This document shows positions 16,917 to 26,727 of a stretch of 64,000 bases of DNA, piece after piece (position 1 is the stretch's first letter; each line of letters opens with the position of its first letter). Below the pieces are notes generated by a model, which was not told where the DNA came from, made no database searches, and was given only the letters and a program-made list of their open reading frames with translations. Origin of the DNA: JBDXHU01 sp039989475 (lineage in GTDB: Bacteria; Pseudomonadota; Gammaproteobacteria; Pseudomonadales; Halieaceae); the NCBI GenBank assembly GCA_039989475.1, contig JBDXHU010000002.1, positions 186,001 to 250,000 on the forward strand, read 5' to 3'. A program made the translations under genes and the position numbers.

Positions 16917-18360
16917 GCCCACCGATTACCCCACCGAGCCAGCTATGCTGTGGGAGCACTTCTACCAGATTACCCAGATACCGCGCCCCTCCGGCGAGGA
17001 AGCCGCGGTGCGACAGTATATCGCCGACCTGGCCGAGGCAGCGGGTCATCCCAGTAAGACCGACACCGCCGGCAACCTGGTGGTGTATGTGCCCGGTTCA
17101 GTGGGGCGAGAGCAGGACCCCGTCGTCATCATCCAGAATCACCTGGACATGGTCACGGTAAAGACCGACGACAAGCAGCACGATTTCAGTACCGAGCCCC
17201 TGTCCTTGCAGGTAGAAGAGGGCTGGTTGCTGGCAGACCGCACCACCCTGGGCGCGGATAACGGGCTCGGTGCCGCCGCCGCCCTGGCGGTAATGACGGA
17301 TGCTGCGGTGTCACATCCACCGCTGGAATTGCTATTTACCGTCGAGGAAGAAACCGGGCTGTACGGAGCCAGCGACATGGACGCCGACCTGCTCAGTGGT
17401 CAGCGTATGCTGAACCTGGACACCGAGGACTGGGGCGAATTGTTTGTCGGTTGTGCCGGCGGTCGCGGCTGGATACTTCGACGCGAGCTGGAGCGGGCCA
17501 CAGCAGCAGCTGACATGGAACCCTGGACCTTGTCTCTACGAGGGCTTGCGGGTGGTCATTCCGGTATACAGATACACCAACAACTGGGGAATGCCGTCAA
17601 GCTGCTGGGTCAGTGGTTGATCGAGGCGCGGGATATTGGCGTGCAACTGTGCAGCTTTGACGGCGGGGTGGCCCACAATGTCATTCCCCGAGAGGCATCG
17701 CTGGGTTTCTATGCGCCTGCCGCCGCCCGCCAGAAACTGGAAGCACTCAACAGCAAGATGCTGTCGCGCTGGTTTGCCTATCTGCCAGAAGCCGATGCGG
17801 ATTTGACGCTGGAGTTGCTGCCCGCCGAGCTCGCGGCGCCCCTGGCCGCCGTTGAGCAGGCACAGTTTGAACAGCTGTTACTGTTATTTCCGCACGGGGC
17901 CATCAGTTACAACGCCGCGCAGCCTGCAGACCTGGTTGATCTGAGCATAAACCTGGCCGTAGTGCGGATCGATGCACAGGGCTTTTTCCTCGAAACCACC
18001 CTGCGCTATTTTAATGGCGATGAAGCCGAGGGCCTGGCCCAGCAAGTATTGGCCATCGCCGAGTGGTGGGCCTGCCGGGTGGAGACGACCGTTGACTACC
18101 CCGGCTGGCAGCCGCAGTTTGATAATCCGCTACTGGACTCTACCAGCGAGCTTTACCAGGAGCTGTTTGGTACTGCGCCGGCGGTGAAGGCCATCCATGC
18201 GGGTCTGGAATGCGGTATTCTCAAGAGCAAGAAAGCGGATGTGGATATCGTGTCTTTCGGCCCGACTATTCGCGGTGCACATTCGCCGCGGGAGAGGTTG
18301 GAGATAGCAACGGTGCCGCCATTCTGGAAGCTGTTAACCGCCGTGCTGGAACGGCTTTAG
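16909..18360 (+). CDS. pepD: Aminoacyl-histidine dipeptidase (Xaa-His dipeptidase, M20 family)
   Basis: A 483-residue cytosolic metallodipeptidase that splits carnosine-like and other dipeptides. Zinc ligands and catalytic residues are visible: NHLDMV (His78, catalytic Asp80), LGADNGLG (bridging Asp117), and FTVEEETGLYG (catalytic Glu146 and ligand Glu147). GGHSGIQIHQQLGNA is the start of the lid domain and HAGLECGIL holds the late ligand region. Length equals E. coli PepD (485). The ATG at 16909 has GGAGA upstream and overlaps the HAD gene end. Confidence 0.92.
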   Translation: MTKPTDYPTEPAMLWEHFYQITQIPRPSGEEAAVRQYIADLAEAAGHPSKTDTAGNLVVYVPGSVGREQDPVVIIQNHLDMVTVKTDDKQHDFSTEPLSLQVEEGWLLADRTTLGADNGLGAAAALAVMTDAAVSHPPLELLFTVEEETGLYGASDMDADLLSGQRMLNLDTEDWGELFVGCAGGRGWILRRELERATAAADMEPWTLSLRGLAGGHSGIQIHQQLGNAVKLLGQWLIEARDIGVQLCSFDGGVAHNVIPREASLGFYAPAAARQKLEALNSKMLSRWFAYLPEADADLTLELLPAELAAPLAAVEQAQFEQLLLLFPHGAISYNAAQPADLVDLSINLAVVRIDAQGFFLETTLRYFNGDEAEGLAQQVLAIAEWWACRVETTVDYPGWQPQFDNPLLDSTSELYQELFGTAPAVKAIHAGLECGILKSKKADVDIVSFGPTIRGAHSPRERLEIATVPPFWKLLTAVLERL

Positions 18361-18406
18361 AGTTTCCGACTATTATATAAAACAACGAAAGGAACCAGGA
18401 GTCACC

Positions 18407-19942
18407 ATGCCCCATATTAGCGCCACCGCGGCGGCCACGCCGGACAAGCCCGCCATCATAATGGGTGGTAGTGGAGAGGTCATTACTTACCGGGAGCTCG
18501 ATCAGCGTTCCAACCAGGTAGCCCAGCTGTTTCGCTCCCTGGGCCTGAAACGCGGCGATCATATCGGCATGATGATTGAGAATGATCGCCAGTTCATGGA
18601 TATCGTGCAGGGCGCCTTGCGCTCGGGCATTATTTTTACACCGGTAAGCACCCACCTGCGCAAGGACGAAACCCAGTACATATTGGAAAACTGCCAGGCC
18701 AGGCTGTTTATTGGTTCGAAGCAGTTGTCGGCGGTGGCGGAGGAGTTGCTGGGTGAGATCCCGGCGATAACACATTTCTATATGATTAATGGTGTGGCTC
18801 CGGGCTTTAGCGCCTGGGAAGAGGCAATCGGGGAGATGCCCACAACACCGATTGATGATCAGAGCGTGGGTACGCCTATGCTCTACTCCTCCGGCACTAC
18901 CGGTCAGCCCAAGGGCGTACTGTCTGCGATCGAAGCTATAACAGATATTGATGACGTACACCCCAGCCTGCAGGCTTTTGCCGCCGTATTCGGGATTGAT
19001 GAAAATACCGTCTACCTGTCACCGGCGCCGCTTTATCACGCGGCGCCCATGCACTATAACAACCTGGTTCTGGCCATGGCCGGGACCACGGTCATCATGG
19101 AAAAGTTCGATGCTGAAAAAGCACTGGAGTTAATCGAAAAGTATGGCGCAACCCATAGCCAATGGGTGCCAATCATGTTGATCCGCATGCTCAAGCTGCC
19201 TGAAGAAACGCGTAATGCCTACGACGTCAGCAGCATGAAGGTGGCCATTCACGCGGCCGCTCCCTGTCCGGTGGATATCAAGCAGCAGATGATCGACTGG
19301 TGGGGTGAGGTTATATTCGAGTACTACTCCGGTTCCGAAGGTTCCGGTATGACGATTATCGACTCGGCCAGCTGGCTGACACATCGCGGCTCTGTGGGGC
19401 CGGCCATCGTTGGTGAAATTCATATTTGTGACGATGATGGCAATGAGCTGCCGCAGGGTGAAATTGGGACCATCTATTTTGCCAATGGTCCCCAGTTCAA
19501 ATACCACGATGAACCGGAGAAGACCAAAAAATCCTACAACGCCCAGGGTTGGTCGACGCTGGGTGATGTTGGCTATGTCGACGAGGATAACTTCCTCTAT
19601 CTCACCGATCGCAAGAATTTCATGATCATCAGCGGCGGCGTCAATGTCTATCCGCAGGAAATTGAGAACCTGCTCATCACCCATCCCAAGGTGGCTGACG
19701 TGGCTGTGTTCGGGGTTCCCAACGAGGAATTTGGCGAGGAAGTGAAAGCCGTGGTGCAACCGGCGGACTGGGCCCATGCCACGGAGAACGTCGCCCATGA
19801 ATTGATCGAGTGGTGCAAGCAACACCTGTCCCATATCAAGGTGCCGCGTTCGGTCGATTTCATGAAAGAGCTGCCGCGTATGGAAAATGGCAAGTTGTAC
19901 AAGCGCCACCTGGCGGACGCCTACAAGTCCTCAGACCACTGA
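18407..19942 (+). CDS. Acyl-CoA ligase (AMP-dependent synthetase)
   Basis: A 511-residue ANL-superfamily enzyme that activates a carboxylic acid to acyl-AMP and then acyl-CoA. The A-motif is MLYSSGTTGQPKGV, the A5-type motif is EYYSGSEGSG, and the LGDVGYVDEDNFLYLTDR hinge block and the C-terminal Lys of MENGKLYKR are intact. The form YSGSEG rather than YGxTE is common in ligases for bulky or steroid-like acids, but this is weak evidence. It follows pepD by 46 bp with its own CAGGAG ribosome site. Its 3' end overlaps the convergent RND gene by 12 bp. The substrate is unknown. Confidence 0.88.
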   Translation: MPHISATAAATPDKPAIIMGGSGEVITYRELDQRSNQVAQLFRSLGLKRGDHIGMMIENDRQFMDIVQGALRSGIIFTPVSTHLRKDETQYILENCQARLFIGSKQLSAVAEELLGEIPAITHFYMINGVAPGFSAWEEAIGEMPTTPIDDQSVGTPMLYSSGTTGQPKGVLSAIEAITDIDDVHPSLQAFAAVFGIDENTVYLSPAPLYHAAPMHYNNLVLAMAGTTVIMEKFDAEKALELIEKYGATHSQWVPIMLIRMLKLPEETRNAYDVSSMKVAIHAAAPCPVDIKQQMIDWWGEVIFEYYSGSEGSGMTIIDSASWLTHRGSVGPAIVGEIHICDDDGNELPQGEIGTIYFANGPQFKYHDEPEKTKKSYNAQGWSTLGDVGYVDEDNFLYLTDRKNFMIISGGVNVYPQEIENLLITHPKVADVAVFGVPNEEFGEEVKAVVQPADWAHATENVAHELIEWCKQHLSHIKVPRSVDFMKELPRMENGKLYKRHLADAYKSSDH

Positions 19943-22900
19943 TTCAGCCGGTCCCGTCACACCGGTAACGTCGCTTGTGAGGCTGCGGCTGTTTGCGGCT
20001 TTGACCTCCCGTTTAAGAAAGGGCAGGTAAAAGGTCGGTAGCACGAATAGTGTGAACAGGGTTCCCACCAACATACCCGTAGTAATGACCAGGCCGATGG
20101 CATAGCGGCTGGCGGCGCCGGCACCGTAGGCCAGCAATAGTGGCAATACGCCCAGCACGGTGGCGAAGGTGGTCATGAGTATCGGTCGCAAGCGCAAGGC
20201 AGCGGCTTCCAGCACAGCTGCTCTTCTATCCATACCCTGAGCGACCATCTTGTTGGCGAAATCCACAATCAGGATGCCGTGTTTACTGATCAAGCCGATC
20301 AGGGTCAACAGTCCCACTTGCGTATAGATGTTCAGGGTTGACCAGCCCAGCGCCAGCGGGACCACTGCGCCAAAAATCGACAGCGGCACTGCCACCAGTA
20401 CCACCAGGGGGTCGCGGAAGCTGTTAAATTGCGCAGCGAGCACCAGGAAGATGAATGTCAGGGACACCCCGAACAGCACTCCAAAGCTTTCTGACTCCTG
20501 CACAAAGCGACGGGACTCCCCCTCGTGGCCCGAGCGGAAACCCACGGGTGCTACCTCCTGTAAGGAGGTTTCGAGAAACTCCAGAGCAGTACCCAGCGAG
20601 TTCGGAGGCATCATAAAGCCCTGCACGGTGACGCTATTGAGCTGTTGGTACTGTGACAGCGTGTTGGGCTCCACTCTCTGGTCAAGTGATATCACAGTAG
20701 ACATAGGCACTAACTCGCCGCTGTCGGTGCGGAGGTAATAGCGCTCCAGTCCCTCCTTGGTCAGGCGAAAGCCACGATCAGCTTGCGGGATCACCTTGTA
20801 ACTGCGACCGCCCATACTGAAGCGGTTGGCTTCTGCCTCGCCAAGCATGGTTTGCAGGGTCTCGCCGATGTCGCGCATGGAAATGCCAAGCCGCGCCGCC
20901 AGATCGCGGTCGATTTGCACCGTCACCTCCGGCCGCGAGTAACGCAGGGATTTATTGACGAAGGCGAACAGGCCCGAATCCCGTGCTTTTTTCAGGACCT
21001 CTTCCGAGACCCGGTCGAGTTCGTCGTAATCTGCCGTAGATGCGATAACGAAATTAACCGGCAGTCCGGAGTCGGTGCCGGGCAGGGAGGCCCAGCCGAA
21101 GGTGAAAATTTCCAGTCCGCTGATGCTGGAGAATCCCGCCTGAAGATCGGCCTGAATTTCCTGCTGGCTGCGGCTGCGTTCACTCCAGGGCTTGAGCTCA
21201 ACGCCACCAAATACCTGGCCAGGATTGTTTACCTGCCAGGAGTGGCTGACGTCTGGTACCTGCTTCCACACGGCGACCATTTCGTCGAGGAAGTAATTGA
21301 CGTAATCGACGCTGCTGTAATCGGGAGGTGTGGCAACGATGAACAGGCTGCCGTTATCTTCTTCCGGCGCCAGTTCTTTCTGGGCCAGGGCAAACAGCAC
21401 TGGCAGGCTAAGCAAAATGCTCATGGCGAACAGCAACACCGCGCCACGATTGTTCAGGCAGTGCCCGAGCAAGCGTTGGTAGGCGTTGTGCAGTGTTTCA
21501 AAGCGGGCATCCAGCCAGTCAGCCGCCGCGCCCTGGTGGTCGTGGTCCTTGAGCACATAGGCACACATCATTGGGCTGAGGGTCAGGGCCACAATGCCGG
21601 ATACCACCACTGCCCCAGCGAGGGTCAGGGCGAATTCACTGAAAAGCACGCCAGTAAGTCCGCCGAGGAAGCCGATAGGAGCATAGACCGCGGCCAGGGT
21701 CAGGGTCATGGCGATGACTGGTATAGCGACTTCGCGGGCACCCTGGATAGCGGCGTCAAAGGGTTTCATACCCTCCTCAATGTGACGATGCACGTTTTCA
21801 ACCACCACAATTGCGTCGTCCACCACCAGGCCTATGGCGATCACCATGGCCAGCAGGGTTAGCAGGTTGATGGAAAAACCCAGGGTCCAGACAAGGAACA
21901 GTACGCCAATCAGTGACAGTGGAATGGCCACCAGGGGAATCAGCACAACACGCAGCGAACCGAGAAACAGCAGGATCACCAGCATCACGATAAGCGCTGC
22001 TTCAGCCAGGGTGGTGACGACCTCGCGCAAGGCTTCCTTGATAAAGCCGGATGCGTCGGAGTCGAAAAATACTTCCAGGTCGGCTGGCATTTGCGCCGTC
22101 AGCCGCGGCATTACTTCTTTTACCCGGGCCGCCACTTCCAGTGGATTGGCGCCTGGCGCGGGTGTGACGGACAGGAAAACCGTGTCGCGGCCGCTGGAAA
22201 AGGAGGCCGAGTCATAATCGGCACTGGCCAGCTCCAGTTCGGCAACGTCGCCGAGGCGAACCCGACGCTCGTCTTCCTGGCGCACCACGATAGATTCAAA
22301 ATCCTCCGGCCGCTGCATATCCGTTTCAGCATCGACGCTGGCGCGTACCAGAGGGCCGCGGGTCGTGCCAGCCGCGGAGATATAATTGTCCTGCCGAATA
22401 GCGTTGTTGATATCGGTGGCCGTTACGCCGAATGCTGCCATCTTGGCCGGGTTCAGCCACACTCGCATGGCGAATTCGCGGCTGCTCAAGACCTTGGCTT
22501 CGCCGACGCCCTGCAAGGTGCTCAATTCTGGCTGTATATTACGCACCAGGTAATCGACGATTTGCTGTATGGACATCTGGTCTGAAAGAAAGGCCATGTA
22601 CATCATGGCGTCGTCACCAAAGCTGTTGGTCACCACCGGGTCTTCAACTTCCCGGGGTAGTTCAAATTTGGCTTCATTGATCTTGGCGATCACTTCTGTC
22701 ATTACCTGGGTGCTCTTTTCACCCAGGCGCACGTGCACTCGTATGCTGGACATGCCGGGGGAGCTGCTGGAGGTGATGTACTCGACCCCCTCGGCCGCGG
22801 CAATGCGGCGCTGTAGTGGGTCGGTGACAAAGCCCTGCACGGTGCGTGCGCTGGCTCCGGGGTAGGCGGCGCTAACCCTGATCAGGCTTTTTTCCACATC

Positions 22901-23020
22901 GGGGAACTGGCGTACCTGCAGCTGATTGACCGCCTGCAAACCCAGCAGGAGTAGCAGGGCGCTGACGACGATGGCCAGTACCGGTCGCTGAATAAAGATG
23001 TCGGTGAATTTCACTGACAT
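19931..23020 (-). CDS. RND-family efflux pump inner-membrane transporter (HAE1/AcrB type)
   Basis: A 1,029-residue inner-membrane transporter with the AcrB layout: an N-terminal transmembrane helix (PVLAIVVSALLLLLGLQAV), a large periplasmic loop, a six-helix bundle with the proton-relay segment GLVVDDAIVVVENVHRHIEEG, a second periplasmic loop, and a final helix bundle. The relay aspartates of VVDDAIVV are present. It is proton-driven and probably exports drugs, bile-acid-like compounds or other lipophilic molecules. The adaptor gene lies 3 bp upstream. No outer-membrane channel gene is in the window, so a TolC-type protein must be supplied elsewhere. Confidence 0.92.
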   Translation of the reverse strand: MSVKFTDIFIQRPVLAIVVSALLLLLGLQAVNQLQVRQFPDVEKSLIRVSAAYPGASARTVQGFVTDPLQRRIAAAEGVEYITSSSSPGMSSIRVHVRLGEKSTQVMTEVIAKINEAKFELPREVEDPVVTNSFGDDAMMYMAFLSDQMSIQQIVDYLVRNIQPELSTLQGVGEAKVLSSREFAMRVWLNPAKMAAFGVTATDINNAIRQDNYISAAGTTRGPLVRASVDAETDMQRPEDFESIVVRQEDERRVRLGDVAELELASADYDSASFSSGRDTVFLSVTPAPGANPLEVAARVKEVMPRLTAQMPADLEVFFDSDASGFIKEALREVVTTLAEAALIVMLVILLFLGSLRVVLIPLVAIPLSLIGVLFLVWTLGFSINLLTLLAMVIAIGLVVDDAIVVVENVHRHIEEGMKPFDAAIQGAREVAIPVIAMTLTLAAVYAPIGFLGGLTGVLFSEFALTLAGAVVVSGIVALTLSPMMCAYVLKDHDHQGAAADWLDARFETLHNAYQRLLGHCLNNRGAVLLFAMSILLSLPVLFALAQKELAPEEDNGSLFIVATPPDYSSVDYVNYFLDEMVAVWKQVPDVSHSWQVNNPGQVFGGVELKPWSERSRSQQEIQADLQAGFSSISGLEIFTFGWASLPGTDSGLPVNFVIASTADYDELDRVSEEVLKKARDSGLFAFVNKSLRYSRPEVTVQIDRDLAARLGISMRDIGETLQTMLGEAEANRFSMGGRSYKVIPQADRGFRLTKEGLERYYLRTDSGELVPMSTVISLDQRVEPNTLSQYQQLNSVTVQGFMMPPNSLGTALEFLETSLQEVAPVGFRSGHEGESRRFVQESESFGVLFGVSLTFIFLVLAAQFNSFRDPLVVLVAVPLSIFGAVVPLALGWSTLNIYTQVGLLTLIGLISKHGILIVDFANKMVAQGMDRRAAVLEAAALRLRPILMTTFATVLGVLPLLLAYGAGAASRYAIGLVITTGMLVGTLFTLFVLPTFYLPFLKREVKAANSRSLTSDVTGVTGPAESVV

Positions 23021-23022
23021 GC

Positions 23023-24093
23023 CTACAGCGTTACTGCATCGTCGACGATGACTTTCACGCCGCGGTACAGTTTGTTCTGGCCGACTGTGACCACTTGTTC
23101 GCCGGCTTCTATTCCCTCCAGCACGGCCGTGCGTCCATCCCGGGTCGCGCCGATTTCGACGATCCGCGATACGGCGATCAATGCACCATCCTCGCCCGGC
23201 TCAACCACGTAGATGGTATCTCCTTGCAGCGAGTAGCTGACCGCGGTCTCCGGTACTGTGATCACTTGTCGTTGCTTACCCAGGTCGACGCGCAGAATGG
23301 CAAACATGCCTGGCAGCAAGCCCTCGCTTTCCTGGATGCGGGCGCGCAGCAGCAGGTTGCGGGTGGCGGGATCGACGCGGCTGTCGAGTGCAATCAGTTC
23401 AGCCTCAAAGCTTTGTGCCGGCCAGGCGTTAACCGAGACAGCGATGCGCAAGCCTGGTCTCAATTGCGGGGCATAGCGAGCGGGCAGTGTGAAATCTACT
23501 TCCAGTTCGCTGATGTCCTGTAAGGTGGCGATGACGGTGTTGGGTTCAATGTAGTCGCCGACGTCAACCCGGCGGATACCGACTGTGCCGGCGAAGGGTG
23601 CGTGGATGCGCTTGTTGCGTATGCGCGCCTCGGTTTCTGCGAGCTGTGCCCGGGCCCGGGCCAGATCGGCCTTGGAGCGGTCGTACTGGGATTCGGGAAT
23701 GGACTTTTGCGCGATCAACTTGCGGTCCCGGTCAAACAGGATTTGCGCCAGCTCCAGGGAGGCAATTTCATTCTGCCGGCTGGCTTGTTCCACCTGGTCA
23801 TTCAGCACCAGCAACAGCGTGCCGGCCTCGACCTGGTCGCCGGAATCAAAGTTGATAGCGGTGATTTCCCCGCTGGTCTCAGAACTCAGCTCGACGCCGC
23901 GCACCGCCTTGATGCTGCCAACCGCTTCCAGGTAACTATCCCAGCTGGCTGCTTGCGCCAGCGAGCTGGCAATGGTCACTGGCGGCGGGCTGAAGTCCAT
24001 ATTCGCCAGGGCAGAGAAGCGCAGGTACAGGTAGCCGGCAATGGAACCAAAGATTGCCACCAGCAGTGCAATGACGATTAAATAGGCGCGCAC
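23023..24093 (-). CDS. RND efflux periplasmic adaptor (membrane fusion protein)
   Basis: A 356-residue adaptor that links the RND transporter to an outer-membrane channel. It has an N-terminal membrane anchor (LIVIALLVAIFGSIAGYLYLRF), then a split biotinyl-lipoyl domain (GEITAINFDSGDQVEAGTLLL; HAPFAGTVGIRRVDVGDYIEP), a coiled-coil hairpin between them (EQASRQNEIASLELAQILFDR and the return helix), and a beta-barrel domain. Lacking a lipobox, it is anchored by the helix. It is 3 bp from the transporter gene and divergent from an SDR gene. A regulator is not adjacent. Confidence 0.9.
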   Translation of the reverse strand: MRAYLIVIALLVAIFGSIAGYLYLRFSALANMDFSPPPVTIASSLAQAASWDSYLEAVGSIKAVRGVELSSETSGEITAINFDSGDQVEAGTLLLVLNDQVEQASRQNEIASLELAQILFDRDRKLIAQKSIPESQYDRSKADLARARAQLAETEARIRNKRIHAPFAGTVGIRRVDVGDYIEPNTVIATLQDISELEVDFTLPARYAPQLRPGLRIAVSVNAWPAQSFEAELIALDSRVDPATRNLLLRARIQESEGLLPGMFAILRVDLGKQRQVITVPETAVSYSLQGDTIYVVEPGEDGALIAVSRIVEIGATRDGRTAVLEGIEAGEQVVTVGQNKLYRGVKVIVDDAVTL

Positions 24094-24164
24094 GGTTCAT
24101 CCCTGTGTTTCGTGGTGTGCAAGTGTATAACTTTTGAACTCAATAACCAGTAGCGTGGATCATT

Positions 24165-24959
24165 ATGAGCATCTTTGACAAATTTCGACTGGACGGCCGT
24201 GTGGCCGTGGTGACTGGTGCAGGCAAGGGTATTGGTGCCGCCATCGCCAGCACCTTCGCCGAGGCCGGTGCCGACCTGGTATTGGGGGCCCGTACCGAGA
24301 GTGACCTGCTAGCTGTGGCGAGTGTGGTGGAAGACTTCGGCCAGCGTGCCCTGGTAGTGCCCACCGATGTCACCGAGCCCGAGCAGATCAAGCGTTTATA
24401 TGAGACTGCACTGGCAGAGATGGGGCGCATTGATATCCTGGTGAATAATGCCGGTGGCTTTCCGCCAAAACCCGCCCTGGATACCTCCACCGAACAGTTT
24501 GAGGCAGCCTTCAAGTTCAATGTGAGCAGCGCCTACCGGCTCTCTACGCTGTGTGCGCCGGAGCTGGCCCAGCACAATGGCTGCATTATCAATATCTCCT
24601 CCATCGCCGGACAGAAACCGACACCGTGCTTCGCCGCCTATGGCACGGCCAAGGGGGCGCTGTCACTGCTGACCCAGGAACTGGCCCAGGAATTTGCCCC
24701 TAAAATCCGGGTAAACGCCATCGCTGTGGGCTCGACCCGAACCGATGCTCTGAATACGGTGCTGACCGAGGAAATTGAGCAGACCATGGTTGATTTGACG
24801 CCGATGGCGCGTCTCGGCGAGGTGGAAGACATTGCCCTGGGCGCGCTCTATCTTGCCTCGCCAGCAGGGAGCTATATGACCGGGGAGATACTGGGCATAC
24901 ACGGTGGCTTGCAGCGGCTCAATATGCAGATGCCAAGAGCCTTTGGCGGTATGGGCTAG
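24165..24959 (+). CDS. Short-chain dehydrogenase/reductase (classical SDR)
   Basis: A 264-residue NAD(P)-dependent oxidoreductase. The cofactor motif TGAGKGIG is at 17-24, NNAGG at 94-98, the catalytic Ser in INISSIAG at about 145-146, and Tyr159 and Lys163 form YxxxK in CFAAYGTAKGAL. The pattern resembles 7-alpha-hydroxysteroid dehydrogenase and FabG-like enzymes, but the substrate cannot be decided. The start MSIFDKFRLDGRVAVVTG is typical. The gene is divergent from the RND operon with a 71-bp gap and appears to stand alone. Confidence 0.87.
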   Translation: MSIFDKFRLDGRVAVVTGAGKGIGAAIASTFAEAGADLVLGARTESDLLAVASVVEDFGQRALVVPTDVTEPEQIKRLYETALAEMGRIDILVNNAGGFPPKPALDTSTEQFEAAFKFNVSSAYRLSTLCAPELAQHNGCIINISSIAGQKPTPCFAAYGTAKGALSLLTQELAQEFAPKIRVNAIAVGSTRTDALNTVLTEEIEQTMVDLTPMARLGEVEDIALGALYLASPAGSYMTGEILGIHGGLQRLNMQMPRAFGGMG

Positions 24960-25102
24960 TAACAGTCATTTGCGGCCAAACTGTCCACATATGACGGTAA
25001 TATGCGCCGAAAAGAAGCTAACGCCCGAAAAATGGTACGTTGAGCGCCGGCCCCACCAGAAAACCACTTGATGGGCATCAATTTGTTGATTTCAAGTCTG
25101 TT

Positions 25103-25138
25103 TTGACAGGTCTCAATCGGATAAGCTTACACTGAACA
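25103..25138 (+). promoter_or_regulatory. Possible sigma-70 promoter of the patatin gene
   Basis: In the 201-bp gap before the patatin gene there is a perfect -35 TTGACA at 25103-25108. A TACACT at 25128-25133 could serve as -10, but the spacer of 19 bp is longer than ideal. I see nothing else in 24960-25160. Confidence 0.35.
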
Positions 25139-25160
25139 CATGTTGAATTAGGGGTGTACT

Positions 25161-26720
25161 GTGCTTAAAAACCGGCGCTTGAAGCGGCTGGACAAGCAGT
25201 TGAACCGGGCTGAGTCATACGAGGAGTGGCGGGAGCTCGCTGCGACTCATGATGAAACCAGCGGTATGAAGCGTTGGCGAGAAGTTGACCAGACTGCCCT
25301 CTATGATTACGCCACTATTCGGCGGCGCCTGGACCGGCTGCGAAGCTTGCGCGCCCGCCATGACGATGTCGGCCTGCTGTTCACCCTTAATGAAGGCATT
25401 CACGGCAATATGGGTGGCATGGGTAGCAGTAAACTGCACCAGCAAGCCAAAGCCGGCACCAAGATCCTGGTCGAAGACTATGTCGACGAAATCGTAGACG
25501 CTCTCAAGTACATCGCTGAACTCGATTCGAAGGAAATCAGCACGACCGACAAGCTGGATTTCTTCTACCGTGCCAACCATTGCTATGGTCGTTCGGCCTT
25601 GATGCTCAGCGGTGGCGGCATACTGGGCTTCTACCACCTGGGTGTGGTCAAGGCCCTGCTGGAGCGCAATCTGCTGCCGCGGGTAATATCAGGATCCAGT
25701 GCCGGCTCCCTGATTGCCGGCGTACTGGGCACACATACGGATGCCGAGTTGGAGAAGTTCTACGACCCCAAACACGTGCACTTCGAAGCCGAGAAGGAAG
25801 CGACCGCTTTCGACCGCATGTTCTTCGGTAAAGAGCCGAGCATGGATGTTCACGACGTGCAGGCCATGGTCGAGCGCCTGGTGCCGGACATGACCTTCCA
25901 GGAAGCCTATGAGAAAACCGGGCGCCAGATCAGCATATCTGTCGCACCGGCCGAGCCGCACCAGACCTCGCGCCTGCTGAACGCCATTGCTTCACCCAAT
26001 GTCTACATCCGCAGCGCGATAATGGCCTCCTGTGCAGTGCCGGGCGTGTTCCCGCCGGTGATTCTCAGCGCCAAGAATGTCTACGGTGACTCCCAGCCCT
26101 ATTTGCCCTCGCGCAAGTGGGTGGATGGCTCGATCAGTGATGATCTGCCGGCCAAGCGCCTGGGGCGTTTGTACAGCACTAACCATTCCATTGTCAGCAT
26201 GGTTAATCCCATGGTGCTGCCGTTCCTGCGCAACAGTGGCAGCCGTAGTCGCCTGCTTGCCGCCGCCGGTAAGCTGGGCGTTGAGCTGACCCGGGAGATG
26301 CTTAATTCCTACCGCCAACAGGTGCAGAAATATGGCTCTGACTGGCCGCGTTTCAGTTGGATGATTAACGGTCTGCACAGCCTGCTGGACCAGGAGTACC
26401 GCGGAGATATCAATATTGTGCCGCGCTTCCGCTTCTACAACCCCGCCAAAATTCTCTCGCACATCACTGAAGAAGAAATGATGTTGCTGATGAAAGAGGG
26501 CGAGGCGGCTGCCTGGCCCGAGATCCGGTCCATCGAAACATGCACCAGGATCAGTCGAGCCCTGGATGAAATCCTGGAGCGCTTCGAACGCGGTGATCTC
26601 AAACCCGTGCGTGCCGCGCGCAGACGGCCCAAGCGCCCTGCGGGCAAAAAACCTGCTGCGGGGAAAACTGCAAAAAAGTTCGCAGGGAAACCTGAGACGG
26701 GCGTCGACGAGGCGGCCTGA
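25161..26720 (+). CDS. Patatin-like phospholipase with N-terminal DUF3336
   Basis: A 519-residue lipid hydrolase. Residues 1-140 form the DUF3336 region found in bacterial and yeast lipases of the TGL3/4/5 type. The patatin domain starts at LMLSGGGILGFYHLGV (oxyanion hole), with the nucleophile Ser180 in GSSAGS and the catalytic Asp322 in WVDGS. The C-terminal 40 residues are rich in Lys, Arg, Pro and Ala, a likely disordered basic tail that could touch membranes or nucleic acid. The start is GTG at 25161 after AGGGG. The role is inferred to be triacylglycerol or phospholipid hydrolysis, possibly of storage lipid. A DUF1254 lipoprotein gene follows 7 bp downstream. Confidence 0.9.
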   Translation: MLKNRRLKRLDKQLNRAESYEEWRELAATHDETSGMKRWREVDQTALYDYATIRRRLDRLRSLRARHDDVGLLFTLNEGIHGNMGGMGSSKLHQQAKAGTKILVEDYVDEIVDALKYIAELDSKEISTTDKLDFFYRANHCYGRSALMLSGGGILGFYHLGVVKALLERNLLPRVISGSSAGSLIAGVLGTHTDAELEKFYDPKHVHFEAEKEATAFDRMFFGKEPSMDVHDVQAMVERLVPDMTFQEAYEKTGRQISISVAPAEPHQTSRLLNAIASPNVYIRSAIMASCAVPGVFPPVILSAKNVYGDSQPYLPSRKWVDGSISDDLPAKRLGRLYSTNHSIVSMVNPMVLPFLRNSGSRSRLLAAAGKLGVELTREMLNSYRQQVQKYGSDWPRFSWMINGLHSLLDQEYRGDINIVPRFRFYNPAKILSHITEEEMMLLMKEGEAAAWPEIRSIETCTRISRALDEILERFERGDLKPVRAARRRPKRPAGKKPAAGKTAKKFAGKPETGVDEAA

Positions 26721-26727
26721 TCGTTCG